Part shown: positions 25,363 through 36,000 of the stretch, one piece after another
How the letters are laid out: each line of letters starts with the position of its first letter
Numbering within the stretch: position 1 is the first letter of the stretch
Source of the DNA: Flectobacillus roseus
Lineage (GTDB): Bacteria > Bacteroidota > Bacteroidia > Cytophagales > Spirosomataceae
Assembly (NCBI RefSeq): GCF_030056665.1
Contig: NZ_JASHIG010000014.1
Reading direction: 5' to 3' (one strand)
DNA length: 64,000 nt
Position numbers and translations under genes: made by a program
The notes under the pieces: generated by a model
Databases searched by the model: none
Seen by the model: only the letters and a program-made list of their open reading frames with translations
What the model was told of the DNA's origin: nothing

Positions 25363-26307
25363 TTAACGTTCTAAGTTTTGATATAAAAAGCTTTTCATTA
25401 TTCGGTTGATAAACTCATTAGAATCAATCGAAACACCTACTTCGGCATTAGGGACTTGATTTTCGTTTATTCGGGTAAAGCCTTCATTATCGACAGCGAT
25501 ATTGACTTTTTTGGTCTTGAAAAGCTCTGGATACAGCAACATACCGATCGCAACAGGGTCAAAAAGCGTAGGCGTTTCGTTACCCCAAAGCACATATAAA
25601 CCCGACAAGGCATTTGTCAAAACAGACTGTCGCATCGATAATAAATCTCGCTTGGCTTTATCAAGTTTTACCATGGCAGTTACATCCAGACCCGCATAAA
25701 CTATATTAGCTCCCGAATTGACAAACTTCTTGGCGGCAGGAATATCCACTTTTACATTCCATTCAGCATCGATACTTGGATAGGTGTTGTATCCAATATA
25801 GAATGAGCCAAACATCGCATAGATTTTCTTAGCCAACTTCAAGGCCTTGGGATCTTTGTCGATGACATCTGCCATATTGGTCACTGGTCCAACCGAAATA
25901 ATGATGACCTCATTGGGGTATTTTTTGAGGTTTTCAATGATAAAATCTGTAGCAGATTGTTGAATAGGTTTCAATTTGTTAAAATCCTTTGCCCAGTAAA
26001 ACTGTTCTGCATACCAATTGGCACGCTCATCTATTTTGGAGGTATTACGCCCCAATACCACAGGAATTTTGTCTTGACCTGTTTCATACAATAATTTGAG
26101 CGCCACTTTGGCACGGTCATCGGTACGACCGTAGCACGTAGTAATCCCTAAAATATCCAATTTATCTTGATTAGTTAGGAGCATAGCTAGAGCAAAGGCA
26201 TCGTCGATGTCATCGCCTAAATCACAATCAAAAATGACCTTTTGACGGTTTTGTCCAAACAGCATCAATGACATGAGCGTCAGCACAATAGTGAGTTTTA
26301 GTTTCAT
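25363..26307 (-). CDS. Exported nucleoside hydrolase (IUNH family)
   Basis: This 314-residue enzyme has a signal peptide (1-18, LFG-Q) and the calcium-binding signature DCDLGDDIDDAFAL at 27-40, a variant of DTDPGxDDAxAL. A second conserved segment, EWNVKVDIPAAKKFV, supplies another active-site Asp. It hydrolyses the N-glycosidic bond of purine or pyrimidine nucleosides to base plus ribose, here probably in the periplasm. It lies between ribokinase and the ADP-ribosylglycohydrolase-like gene, all on the minus strand, which points to ribose salvage. The gaps on both sides are occupied by heptad repeats. Confidence 0.9.
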   Translation of the reverse strand: MKLKLTIVLTLMSLMLFGQNRQKVIFDCDLGDDIDDAFALAMLLTNQDKLDILGITTCYGRTDDRAKVALKLLYETGQDKIPVVLGRNTSKIDERANWYAEQFYWAKDFNKLKPIQQSATDFIIENLKKYPNEVIIISVGPVTNMADVIDKDPKALKLAKKIYAMFGSFYIGYNTYPSIDAEWNVKVDIPAAKKFVNSGANIVYAGLDVTAMVKLDKAKRDLLSMRQSVLTNALSGLYVLWGNETPTLFDPVAIGMLLYPELFKTKKVNIAVDNEGFTRINENQVPNAEVGVSIDSNEFINRIMKSFLYQNLER

Positions 26308-26317
26308 AGAAAAAGGG

Positions 26318-26454
26318 ATTTAAGTTATGTGTTCAGGCACTAGGCAACAGGCACTTGGCAAAGAGTTTTAACATGTTTTAGTAACAACGGATATGTTTTT
26401 TGCCGAAAGTCCATTGCTGAAAGTCGAAAGCCAAATAGTTGAATTTTATTTTGC
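26318..26454 (-). repeat. Mosaic heptad repeat element (copy 1)
   Basis: On the minus strand the order is an AATTTTATTTTGC tail (as its complement), GGCTTTC, GACTTTC, AGCAATG, GACTTTC, GGCAAAA, a spacer with AAAACATGTT, then TTTGCCA, AGTGCCT, GTTGCCT, AGTGCCT and CACATAACTTAAAT. It matches the element at 41163-41281 in module order and in both ends. It lies between ribokinase and nucleoside hydrolase genes, 10 bp before the latter. Confidence 0.8.
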
Positions 26455-26537
26455 CTACCAACTTAGTTTAGCATCACTATTTTGATTATGAATTTGTTAT
26501 GTTAACCGATATACTATTAACTAATAACTCCTACTAC

Positions 26538-27434
26538 CTACATTTCGGCTCTTGATGGCATAGAGGCTTGTGCTCCCATGCGAGTCACAGCAATGGAGGC
26601 GGCTTTACAGGCGAACTTCGCAGCTTCTACAAGCCTCTTTTCCTCATGAATAGCTACCGCCAAAGCCCCACTAAAACAATCTCCAGCAGCGGTTGTATCT
26701 ATAGCAACGACTTGAGGCGTTTCAACTATTCCCTCAAAATCTGCTGATTTTAGATATACGCCCTTCGCGCCTAAAGTAATCAGGATGTTTTGTACGCCTA
26801 GTTCAGTAAAAACTTGTCCCGCTTTTTGAGCACTTGCAAAATCCGTGACTTTGACCCCAGTGAGCAGTTCGGCTTCTGTTTCGTTTGGTGTAATGATATG
26901 TATGAAAGGAAATACGGAAGAGGAAAGCTGAGCCGCAGGCGCTGGATTCAAAATCACTTTTACTCCCGACTCATAGGCTTTTTGAATAGTGTATTCGACC
27001 GTTTTGATAGGAGTCTCTAACTGAATAAGCAAAATATCGTTTTGTTCAAAAATACTCCATGCGTTTTCAATATCTTCAATAGATAAATAAGCATTGGCCC
27101 CTGGTGCTACCGTAATACAATTTTCACCCTTGGCGTCTACATTGATCAGCGCAACCCCTGAAGGATTTTCAGCATCGACTATCACATAATCAGTATTGAT
27201 TCCTTCCAGCGCAAATTGTTGAAGAGCTTGACGACCAAAAATATCATCTCCAACTCTACAAACAAACACAGTTGGGCATCCGAGTCGGGCACTAGCAACA
27301 GCTTGATTGGCTCCTTTACCACCAGCGTTCATCAAAAATTTTCCTCCGATAATCGTTTCACCTGGTGCTGCCAGTCTTTCAGCTTTTATCACCATGTCAG
27401 TATTTGAGCTACCTACTACGATAATTTTTTTCAT
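26538..27434 (-). CDS. rbsK: Ribokinase
   Basis: This 298-residue PfkB-family sugar kinase carries the substrate-binding motif GGKGANQA (38-45), the NPAPA segment (163-167) and the C-terminal anion hole with catalytic Asp in DTTAAGDCFSG (Asp at about 252). It phosphorylates ribose at O5 using ATP in the cytoplasm. The start at 27434 is chosen because MKKIIVVGSSNTD is the family N-terminus; a frame eight codons longer exists. It is first in the minus-strand nucleoside/ribose cluster and divergent from the xylan locus. PfkB kinases overlap in substrate, but context supports ribose. Confidence 0.92.
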   Translation of the reverse strand: MKKIIVVGSSNTDMVIKAERLAAPGETIIGGKFLMNAGGKGANQAVASARLGCPTVFVCRVGDDIFGRQALQQFALEGINTDYVIVDAENPSGVALINVDAKGENCITVAPGANAYLSIEDIENAWSIFEQNDILLIQLETPIKTVEYTIQKAYESGVKVILNPAPAAQLSSSVFPFIHIITPNETEAELLTGVKVTDFASAQKAGQVFTELGVQNILITLGAKGVYLKSADFEGIVETPQVVAIDTTAAGDCFSGALAVAIHEEKRLVEAAKFACKAASIAVTRMGAQASMPSRAEM

Positions 27435-27459
27435 TAGGTTATTATTAATTTGAAACATT

Positions 27460-27467
27460 CAAAAATA
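27460..27467 (-). promoter_or_regulatory. Possible -7 box of the ribokinase promoter
   Basis: Minus strand TATTTTTG fits TAnnTTTG and lies 25 bp before the ribokinase ATG. No well-spaced -33 box was found. Confidence 0.35.
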
Positions 27468-27542
27468 TCTAAAAATAATATCAAAACACAGCGCTATTTA
27501 CAAATGCTCGCTAGCAGTGTACATAAGAATGTAAAAACCATT

Positions 27543-27641
27543 CATTCGGATATTGCAGGTTGGATTTCGGAAGTATCCCGTTCTATATTTTGTAAAGAAT
27601 AAAGCTATTTTACTTTATCACCGAAATCAGAAATCCTCAAA
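27543..27641. repeat. Inverted pair of heptad arrays, CCGAAAT/ATTTCGG family
   Basis: Plus strand CATTCGG, ATATTGC, AGGTTGG, ATTTCGG (27543-27570) faces CCGAAAT, CAGAAAT, CCTCAAA (27621-27641). The two arrays are inverted relative to each other. The same family and inverted layout occur at 41306-41420, at the other end of the xylan core genes. Confidence 0.7.
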
Positions 27642-27773
27642 CTGCTTTAGTTGGAAAACCTTCACATAGTCTTTCATACTGATTAAGGAGTATGCTTCAT
27701 TTTATGAGCATTTCAAAACACTTCTTATAAGTTACGATAAACCTCATTTGTGTCTGTCATTGGTTGGGCTTTG

Positions 27774-27830
27774 TGTTTATCCTTCCTGACAAAAGTGTCA
27801 TTGTGACACTTTCATCAGGAAGGATAAACA
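27774..27830. promoter_or_regulatory. Large palindrome upstream of the xylan locus
   Basis: Two 27-nt arms (27774-27800 and 27804-27830) match with two mismatches around a 3-nt centre TTG; the arms contain TATCCTTCCTGA and AAAGTGTCA. There is no T-tract on either side, so a simple terminator is unlikely. It sits about 110 bp before the first SusC start in the ribokinase/SusC divergent gap, where an operator or a transcript-folding element would be expected. Confidence 0.6.
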
Positions 27831-27939
27831 TAAGGAATACATATTTGAAGATTTGTGCTAATATATTCTATCTACATGACCTTACTTTGCATTGTAATTT
27901 TATATTAATTATTAAATGAATCATATTTTATTCTAATGT

Positions 27940-30900
27940 ATGAAACACTTTAACCTACCTATTTCAACTATTCGAAATAAACTTCACTTAGTAGCTTGGT
28001 TTGTCTCGCTTATGATTGGGGTTATGAGCTTCACCTCAAAAGCTCAAACAGTAAGAGGAACTGTAAAGTCTTCATCGGGTGAACCGATACCCGGAGCGAC
28101 CATTGCCGTAAAGGGAACTTCCAAAGGAACCAATGCCAACAAGGATGGAGCTTTTAGTATCAACTGTTCCTCTAAAGAAACATTACTGATTAGTTCAATC
28201 GGCTTTAAACCACAGGAGATTTTAGTCGGGAAAAAAACTACAATTGATGTCGTTTTAGAAGAATTTCAAACTGCCCTAGACGAAGTTGTTGTGGTTGGGT
28301 ATGGTAAACAAAAGAAAGAAGGCGTAGTAGCTTCGGTAACCCAAACCACAGGAAAAGTCCTTGAGCGTGCGGGTGGGGTATCGAGTATTGGTGCAGCCCT
28401 TACAGGTAACGTGCCAGGTTTGATTACCAATGCCAGTACAGGTTTGCCAGGAGCCGAAGACCCACAAATTATCATTCGCGGACGAAGTACTTGGAACAAC
28501 TCAGACCCATTGATTTTAGTGGATGGTGTGGAACGACCTATGAATAGCGTCGACATCAGTTCGGTAGAAACTGTGACTGTATTGAAAGATGCTTCTGCAA
28601 CAGCTGTATTTGGTTCGAGAGGTGCCAATGGTGTAATCCTCATTACAACCAAAAGAGGTAAAACTGGTAAGGCTTCGATCCGTGCAACGGTAAACACTAT
28701 TTTGAAGTCTCCGTCCAAACTTCCAGGAAAGTATGACTCCTTTGATGCACTACGTATAAGAAATGACGTTATCGAATATGAACTTGCTACGAAGCCTGAT
28801 GGCTGGAGAGATTATTTGCCATTTGATATTCTGAATAAGTACCGCAATCCTGCGAACTTAGCTGAAGCTGAGCGTTATCCAAATGTCAACTGGGAAGAAA
28901 CTTTGTTCAAATCACATGCTTGGTCGAACAACGCTAACTTGAATATTAGCGGGGGTACAAACACCGTAAAGTATTTTACCAGTGCTGACTTTTTGCATGA
29001 AGCCGATTTGTTTAAAACCTATCCTAACAATCGAGGATACGAACAAGGTTTTGGCTTTGACCGTTTGAATGTAAGAAGTAACCTCGACTTCCAGCTAACG
29101 CCAAGTACTTTGTTCAAAACAAACTTGTCGGGTTCGTATGGAGTTCGTAAAAGCCCTTGGGGTTTTACAGGCTCTGAATATGGCTCATGGATTGATGCCT
29201 ACAATGCAGCACCAGATTTGTTTTTGCCAGTGTACTCAGATGGTTCATGGGGATATTATGCACCAAACGAAGCTAGAGCTGAAAACTCAGCAAGAAGCTT
29301 GGCAATTGGTGGTGTTTCTTATCAAACAACAGCCAGAATCACGACAGACTTTACGCTCGACCAAGAGTTGGATATGATTACCAAAGGCTTGAGATTCACA
29401 GGTACTATCTCACTTGATAATACATTTGTGGAAAGTGATAGAGGTATTAATGACCTTTACAACGATACTCAGCGTAAATGGATTAATCCAGAAACTGGAG
29501 CTGTTACCTATCGCCAAGCCATTGATGGTATCACAGGGTTTGATTTTCAAGAGGGTATCAAGTGGAATCCTGCGGCTGGTACAATTGGCGCTAGTCAAAG
29601 AAGATTGTTTTATCAGTTACAGCTCAATTATGCGAAAAATATTGCTGGAAAGCACTATATAACAGGAATGGGCTTGATGAACCGCAACGTTTATGCCAAC
29701 GGTAGTATGATTCCATCCTATCGTGAAGACTGGGTATTTAGAACCACTTATACCTACAACAACAGGTATACAGTAGAATATAACGGAGCTTACAACGGTT
29801 CAGAGCAATTTGCAGCGGCTTATCGTTTTGCTTTCTTCCAATCAGGTGGTTTAAACTGGATTGTTTCGAATGAAAACTTTATGAAGTCTCTAAAATTTGT
29901 AGACCAATTTAAAGTAAGAGCTTCTTATGGACAAACTGGTTTTGACAACCTAGGAGTAAGATGGCCATACTTAGAACAATGGAATTATAACGGAAGATCA
30001 AGATTAGGAATCAGTGGCGAAGGCGCCGAACAAAGTCCTTACACATGGTATAGTCAAACGGTAGTAGGTAACCCAAATGTACAATGGGAACAATCAGAAA
30101 AATACAATGTTGGGGTTGATTTCGAATTTTTGAAAGGCTTTATCAAAGGGAAAGCAGATTTCTTCACGGATAATAGAAGCAAAATTTTATTAGCAAACCG
30201 TTCAGATGTTCCAACTTATTTTGGCGCAACTCCTCCAGTAGCCAACTTAGGATCGGTAAAATCAAGTGGTTATGAGTTAGAGCTTCACCTCAATAAATCT
30301 GTAAGAAACTTTAGATTTTGGACTGACCTCAACATGACTCATACTCAAAATAAAATCATAGATGCAGCTAATCCCGAACTATTACCCGACTATCAAAAAT
30401 CGGAGGGTATGCAAATTAATCAAGCTTATTCGTATGTGAGCCGTGGTATGTACAACACTTGGGATCAGCTTTACGGAAGCGCAGCACACAACGCTAATGA
30501 TAACCAAAAACTTCCAGGTAATTACTATTTAGTTGATTACAATGGCGATGGAATTATCGACGCTCGTGATAACATCCCTTATGGATATACGGGTTGGCCA
30601 GCTAACACCTACAATGCCACTTTTGGTATTGACTGGAAAGGCTTTTCGGCTTTTGTTCAATTCTATGCTGTCAATAACGTAACTCGTCAGGTAGAGTTTA
30701 GAAGTTTGAGTTCACAAAGTCATACCGTGTATCAAGAAGGTGAGTATTGGTCTCCAACTAACACTGGTGCGAATCCTATGCCTCGCTGGCTAACCACCCC
30801 ACAAGGGTATTACAGAGGCACGCAATACATGTATGATGGTTCGTATGTACGCTTAAAGAATGCTGAAATCGCCTACAACTTTACCCCAGAATTTAGTAGA

Positions 30901-31068
30901 AAATTGGGTGTTTCAGGACTCAGAATTTATCTCAACGGTAACAACCTCATTGCTTGGAGTAAAATGCCAGATGACCGCGAATCTAACTTTGCTGGTACAG
31001 GCTGGGCTTCACAAGGAGCATATCCTACCGTTAAACGATTCAATTTAGGTCTAAATCTTACCTTTTAA
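27940..31068 (+). CDS. susC: SusC-like TonB-dependent transporter, first pair of the xylan locus
   Basis: This 1042-residue outer-membrane transporter has a signal peptide (about 1-36, SKA-Q), a carboxypeptidase-D-like domain (37-110), a plug (about 120-240, with VVVGYGKQKKEGVVASVTQT and the SusC signature RGANGVILITTKRGK) and a barrel ending in GLNLTF. It pairs with the SusD-like protein 13 bp downstream to import oligosaccharides by a lid-opening mechanism powered by TonB. Position in the SusC-SusD-SusC-SusD-lipoprotein-GH10 order corresponds to the first transporter (XusA position) of the Bacteroidetes xylan core cluster. Confidence 0.95.
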   Translation: MKHFNLPISTIRNKLHLVAWFVSLMIGVMSFTSKAQTVRGTVKSSSGEPIPGATIAVKGTSKGTNANKDGAFSINCSSKETLLISSIGFKPQEILVGKKTTIDVVLEEFQTALDEVVVVGYGKQKKEGVVASVTQTTGKVLERAGGVSSIGAALTGNVPGLITNASTGLPGAEDPQIIIRGRSTWNNSDPLILVDGVERPMNSVDISSVETVTVLKDASATAVFGSRGANGVILITTKRGKTGKASIRATVNTILKSPSKLPGKYDSFDALRIRNDVIEYELATKPDGWRDYLPFDILNKYRNPANLAEAERYPNVNWEETLFKSHAWSNNANLNISGGTNTVKYFTSADFLHEADLFKTYPNNRGYEQGFGFDRLNVRSNLDFQLTPSTLFKTNLSGSYGVRKSPWGFTGSEYGSWIDAYNAAPDLFLPVYSDGSWGYYAPNEARAENSARSLAIGGVSYQTTARITTDFTLDQELDMITKGLRFTGTISLDNTFVESDRGINDLYNDTQRKWINPETGAVTYRQAIDGITGFDFQEGIKWNPAAGTIGASQRRLFYQLQLNYAKNIAGKHYITGMGLMNRNVYANGSMIPSYREDWVFRTTYTYNNRYTVEYNGAYNGSEQFAAAYRFAFFQSGGLNWIVSNENFMKSLKFVDQFKVRASYGQTGFDNLGVRWPYLEQWNYNGRSRLGISGEGAEQSPYTWYSQTVVGNPNVQWEQSEKYNVGVDFEFLKGFIKGKADFFTDNRSKILLANRSDVPTYFGATPPVANLGSVKSSGYELELHLNKSVRNFRFWTDLNMTHTQNKIIDAANPELLPDYQKSEGMQINQAYSYVSRGMYNTWDQLYGSAAHNANDNQKLPGNYYLVDYNGDGIIDARDNIPYGYTGWPANTYNATFGIDWKGFSAFVQFYAVNNVTRQVEFRSLSSQSHTVYQEGEYWSPTNTGANPMPRWLTTPQGYYRGTQYMYDGSYVRLKNAEIAYNFTPEFSRKLGVSGLRIYLNGNNLIAWSKMPDDRESNFAGTGWASQGAYPTVKRFNLGLNLTF

Positions 31069-31081
31069 TTAAAACAAAAGC

Positions 31082-32971
31082 ATGATAAAGAAAATAAAAC
31101 TCTTGTTTGTGGCGGTGGGTCTTTCTATGACTTTTGGAATTACCTCCTGCAAAGACTTTCTCGACCGTGACCCTCAATCGTTGGTTTCGGACAAAGATGC
31201 CTTTAAAAATTTTGTTAACTTTCAAGGCTTTACTGAAGAGCTATACCACTGTATTCCAGACTTTACTAATGCTTATTGGACCAACTCTTGGAACTGGGGA
31301 GAAGATGAAATACAATCTACAGCTCAAACTTTTCACTTTTGTGTAAAAATCGACAATGGTGATTTTTGGGGATGGCAACGCAACTTTGACGGCTGGCAGG
31401 CAGGTTGGATGGATCGTAATAATAACCAAACCAACGACGACCGCTTTGCTAAATCACTTTGGGGTTTAGGTTGGTATGCGATTCGTAAAGCTAATATGGG
31501 TCTGGCTAATATCGATAAATTGACCGATGCAACTCAGGAAGAGAAAAACCTTATCAAAGGACAACTCTTATTCTTCAGAGGATGGTACCACTTTATGTTT
31601 ATGCAATACTTTGGTGGATTACCTTATATTGATAAAGTACTTCCGGGTGATCAAAAGCTTACCTTACCTCGACTTAAGTATAGCGAATGTGCTGACAAAG
31701 CGGCAGCGGATTTTAGAGAGGCGGCCAACCTTTTGCCTTCTAACTGGGATAATACCACAGCAGGAAAAAGAACCTTGGGTAAAAACCAGCTTCGTATCAA
31801 TAAGATTATGGCATTGGGATACTTAGGGAAAAACTACCTTTGGGCAGGAAGTCCATTGATGAACTCAGTGTCAGGTGGTAGCCGTACTTATAATGCCGAA
31901 TATTGCAAAAAAGCAGCAGACGCTTTTGCTGAATTATTATCCTTATGTGAAAGTGGTGAAGCACCGTATAGCTTAGCTCCTTTTGCTCAGTATTACACCA
32001 ACTTTTATACAACTGGGCAGAACTGGAATATCCCCGGCAGTACTGAAGCTATTTTTAGAGGGCCATATTATGGTGCTAATGGCTCGAACTGGGGAACCAG
32101 TAAACAGTATTCGCCATTAATTATTAGCGAAGGTGATGTGAAGTTTTTACCAACCTCTAACTACGTTAATTATTATGGTATGGCCAATGGTTTGCCAATC
32201 AAAGATGTTACTCAAGCAGATAGCGAATCAGGCTATAATCCTGAGTATCCTTGGAAAGGTCGTGATCCACGTTTTTACAATGACATTGTATTTGATGGGG
32301 TAAAAATGGTGGCAGGAAGTATTCCAAATGCCAGCGAAGCTAACAACCGTTATGCAAACCTGCATACAGGTGGTTCGTATCGTGATATTGCAACAGGCAG
32401 TCGTACAGGGTATCTATTGTTTAAGTTTGTACCAAGAACGGCAAACAAATATGATCAAGGGTATAGCTACGATAAGAGTTTGAATATCCACCTACCTTAT
32501 ATGCGTTTGGCTGATGTTTATTTGATGTATGCTGAAGCTGCTGCACAAGGTTATGGTTCGCCAACAGGTAAATCGGCTAGTTATAGTAAAACCGCTGTAG
32601 ATGCTATCAATGTTATTCGCGATAGAGCAAGTGTTGGACGAGTGGCAAGCAAATTCTTGGGGTCATTAGATTTATTTATGGAGGAAGTTCGTCGTGAGAG
32701 AGCCGTTGAGTTATCCTTTGAAGGACATCGATTCAATGACTTACGCCGTTGGTTGTTGCTAACACAGAGTCCTTACACGTTGAAAAAATCGCTAGAGTTT
32801 GACCGTGCCAGCACACTAGATCCTAACAAAGATCCTAAAGAAAACAGAGTGTTGAACATTCGTGAGAATACCATCTTGGAACGTAAGTTTACCGACAAGC
32901 ATTATTGGTTACCACTCAAAAACAACGATGCTAACCTCTATTTAGAATTTGCTCAAAACCCTGGTTGGTAA
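31082..32971 (+). CDS. susD: SusD-like surface glycan-binding lipoprotein, first pair
   Basis: This 629-residue lipoprotein has the lipobox ...GITSC (Cys about 23), tetratricopeptide-like helices in the RagB/SusD fold (LFFRGWYHFMFMQYFGGLPYI near 165) and a C-terminal SusD motif (RRERAVELSFEGHRFNDLRR near 542, KHYWLPLKNND). It caps its SusC partner and binds xylo-oligosaccharides at the cell surface. It is longer than most SusD proteins (about 500-560), with inserted loops. It corresponds to XusB by position. Confidence 0.94.
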   Translation: MIKKIKLLFVAVGLSMTFGITSCKDFLDRDPQSLVSDKDAFKNFVNFQGFTEELYHCIPDFTNAYWTNSWNWGEDEIQSTAQTFHFCVKIDNGDFWGWQRNFDGWQAGWMDRNNNQTNDDRFAKSLWGLGWYAIRKANMGLANIDKLTDATQEEKNLIKGQLLFFRGWYHFMFMQYFGGLPYIDKVLPGDQKLTLPRLKYSECADKAAADFREAANLLPSNWDNTTAGKRTLGKNQLRINKIMALGYLGKNYLWAGSPLMNSVSGGSRTYNAEYCKKAADAFAELLSLCESGEAPYSLAPFAQYYTNFYTTGQNWNIPGSTEAIFRGPYYGANGSNWGTSKQYSPLIISEGDVKFLPTSNYVNYYGMANGLPIKDVTQADSESGYNPEYPWKGRDPRFYNDIVFDGVKMVAGSIPNASEANNRYANLHTGGSYRDIATGSRTGYLLFKFVPRTANKYDQGYSYDKSLNIHLPYMRLADVYLMYAEAAAQGYGSPTGKSASYSKTAVDAINVIRDRASVGRVASKFLGSLDLFMEEVRRERAVELSFEGHRFNDLRRWLLLTQSPYTLKKSLEFDRASTLDPNKDPKENRVLNIRENTILERKFTDKHYWLPLKNNDANLYLEFAQNPGW

Positions 32972-33019
32972 TCAGAGCTAATACTATAATCATACCTTGA
33001 AAAGATTAATGTAAAGCAA

Positions 33020-36000
33020 ATGAAGTTCATAAAAATACTCCTCTTCTTGTGCACGCTCATGATGTTACAGCCTGTAACATCGAGGGCACAAGACACCCCA
33101 ACCATACAGATAAAGGCTACTGTATTTGGGGTAAACAACCAGCCTTTGAAAGGAGCGGTTGTAACAAGTGCTGCCGAAAATAGCAAAGCCGTTACCACAG
33201 ATGCCTTCGGTTCATTTGAATACGAAGTAGCTAAAAATGATGTGTTGTCTATTTCGGCAAAAGGATTTGAAATAAAGTATATTACCATTACAAAAGCGAT
33301 TTATCAAATTAATCTTACCCCAGAAAAAACACGTGATTTGATTCACGCTGCTTTTAGAGAGGTAGAAAAACAAGATTTATTAGGCGGGATTGCTTCGGTA
33401 AATGTAAAAGAGCTTTTAAACAAAAACTATTTTACGAGTACCCTCGATGGTATGGAAGCATTTGCCTCTGGATTCAACGGAAATAGCAATTGGGGCATGG
33501 GTAATTATCTATTTATGATTGATGGTGTTCCTCGCGAAACGGGAAATGTGGCTCCTACAGAGATAGAAGAAATTGTTTTCTTGAAAGGTGCCAATGCCGT
33601 AGCACTTTATGGTAGTCGCGCTGCCAAAGGTGTTGTCAATGTGATTACCAAACGTGGAGAAGCAGGAAAACGTCGTTTTGATTTGAGAGTAAACAGTGGT
33701 ATCAATATTCCTAAAAGCTATCCAAAATATTTGGGTTCGGCAGAATATATGACCATGTATAATGAAGCTCGTAGAAATGATGGTTTGACAGATTTATATT
33801 CAGAATTAGATATCTATAACTATGGTTCAGGACGAAATAAATACCGTTTCCCGAATGTAGATTTTTATTCTTCTGATTATCTCAAAAATGTGTTTACTCG
33901 CTACGATGCCACCGCCGAAATTTCGGGAGGAAACGAGCGTGTAAGATATTATACCAACTTGGGATATTCAACAACTGGCTCTTTATTGAACTTTGGCGAA
34001 GCCAAAAATAACAATAATTCGGATCGTCTTAATTTTAGAGGAAATCTTGATATTCAACTCAATGAATATATCTCGATGAATGCTGATGCAACAGCGATTT
34101 TTTATACTGGAAGAGGGGTAAATACTGATTATTGGGGAAATGCCGCTACGGTACGTCCCAACCGTTTTGCTCCTTTAATTCCGATAGATTTAATCGAAAA
34201 AGAAGATGCAGCATCACAAATTTGGATTCAAAATAGTAACAATCTTATCGATGGAAAATATTTACTAGGCGGTACTCAGCTTGACCAAACCAATCCTATC
34301 GCAACGATTTATGCAGGTGGAAATAACCAGTATTCTAACCGTCAATTTCAGTTTAATACTGGTTTGAAGGCTGATTTGCGCAATGTATTAAAAGGGTTGT
34401 CGTTCCGCACTGGTTTTGCGGTGGATTACGCTACGGCTTATTCCCTATCATACAACTACTCATATGCTACGTACTCGCCAACGTGGAACAATTATAGCGG
34501 AACCGATTTGATTAGTAGTTTGACTGTTTATAACCAAGATGCTAAATCTGGAACACAAAACGTAAGTGGCAACTGGTACCGTCAAACGATTGCTTTCTCG
34601 GGTCAATTGAACTATGACAGAACTTTTGGTACGAACCACAACTTCTCAGCGATTTTATTGGCAAATGGTTTCCAGCAATCTGAATCAGCGGTTTATCACC
34701 GAACTAGTAATGCAAACCTTGGATTTTTAGCAAGCTACAATTACAATCACAAGTATTACTTGGATTTGAGTACGGCGTATATTCACTCAGCGAAGTTGCC
34801 ACCCAATAACCGTCAGGCATTCTCTCCATCGGTTTCTTTGGGCTGGAGATTGAGTCGTGAGGATTTCTTGAAAGATTCTCGCATTGTCAATGATTTAAAA
34901 CTTACTGCTTCGGCAAGCATCCTGCATACCGACTTGGATATCAATGATTATTATCTCTACCAAGGATTTTATACTGGTGCTGGTTCATGGTATGGTTGGA
35001 AAGATGGAACGGGTATTCAGGCAACTGAATCGAGAAGAGGCGACAACCCTAATATGAAATTTCCAAGAAGAGAAGAAATCAATATTGGTTTAGAAGGGAC
35101 CTTCTTTAATCGTCTATTGAATGTGAATGGTACTTTCTTTATGAATAAAATGACAGGAAATATCATTCAAGCATCTGTACTGTTCCCTTCATATTTCACA
35201 ACAGGCTGGCCAGTGTCTTCATTTATTCCTTATGTGAATTACAATGAAGATAAGCGTGTAGGATTTGATTTCTCTGCCAATTTGAACAAAAAAATTGGAG
35301 ATGTAAACTGGAACTTGGGCATCAATGGTACTTATTACCAAACTACTGCCATAAAAAGAGCTGAGCTTTACGAAAATGCTTACCAAAACAGACAAGGTAA
35401 AGCACTGGATGGTATTTGGGGCTTACAAAATTTAGGCTTTTTCCAAGATGATAATGATATCAAAAACTCACCATCCCAAACATTCGGTCAAGTAAAACCT
35501 GGCGATATTAAGTACAAAGACCAAAATGGTGATAGCATTATCGATTCACGTGATGAGGTGTTTTTAGGAAAAGGTGGCTGGTTTGGTGCTCCGTTTACGA
35601 TGGGAGTTTCGCTTTCGGCACAATGGAAAAAGTTGACATTCCTAGCTTTGGGTGTGGGTCGTTTCGGAGGAAATGCTATGCGTAACAACTCTTATTTCTG
35701 GGTATATGGTGAAAATAAATATTCGGAAGTGGTACGCAATCGCTGGACTGAAGCTACAAAGTTGACGGCTACTTATCCTCGCTTAACTACCCTCAGCAGC
35801 GACAACAACTTCCGTTCATCTGATTTCTGGATGTATAGCACTAGCCGTTTTGACTTGTCGAAAGTTCAAATTACTTATGACTTAACGGATTTACTAAAAA
35901 TGAAATCTTTTGTGCGTGAATTGGGCGTGTATGTGAATGGATTTAACCTTTGGACTTTCTCCGAAAACAGAGAAACCCTTGAGTTGAATGTAGCTAGCTC

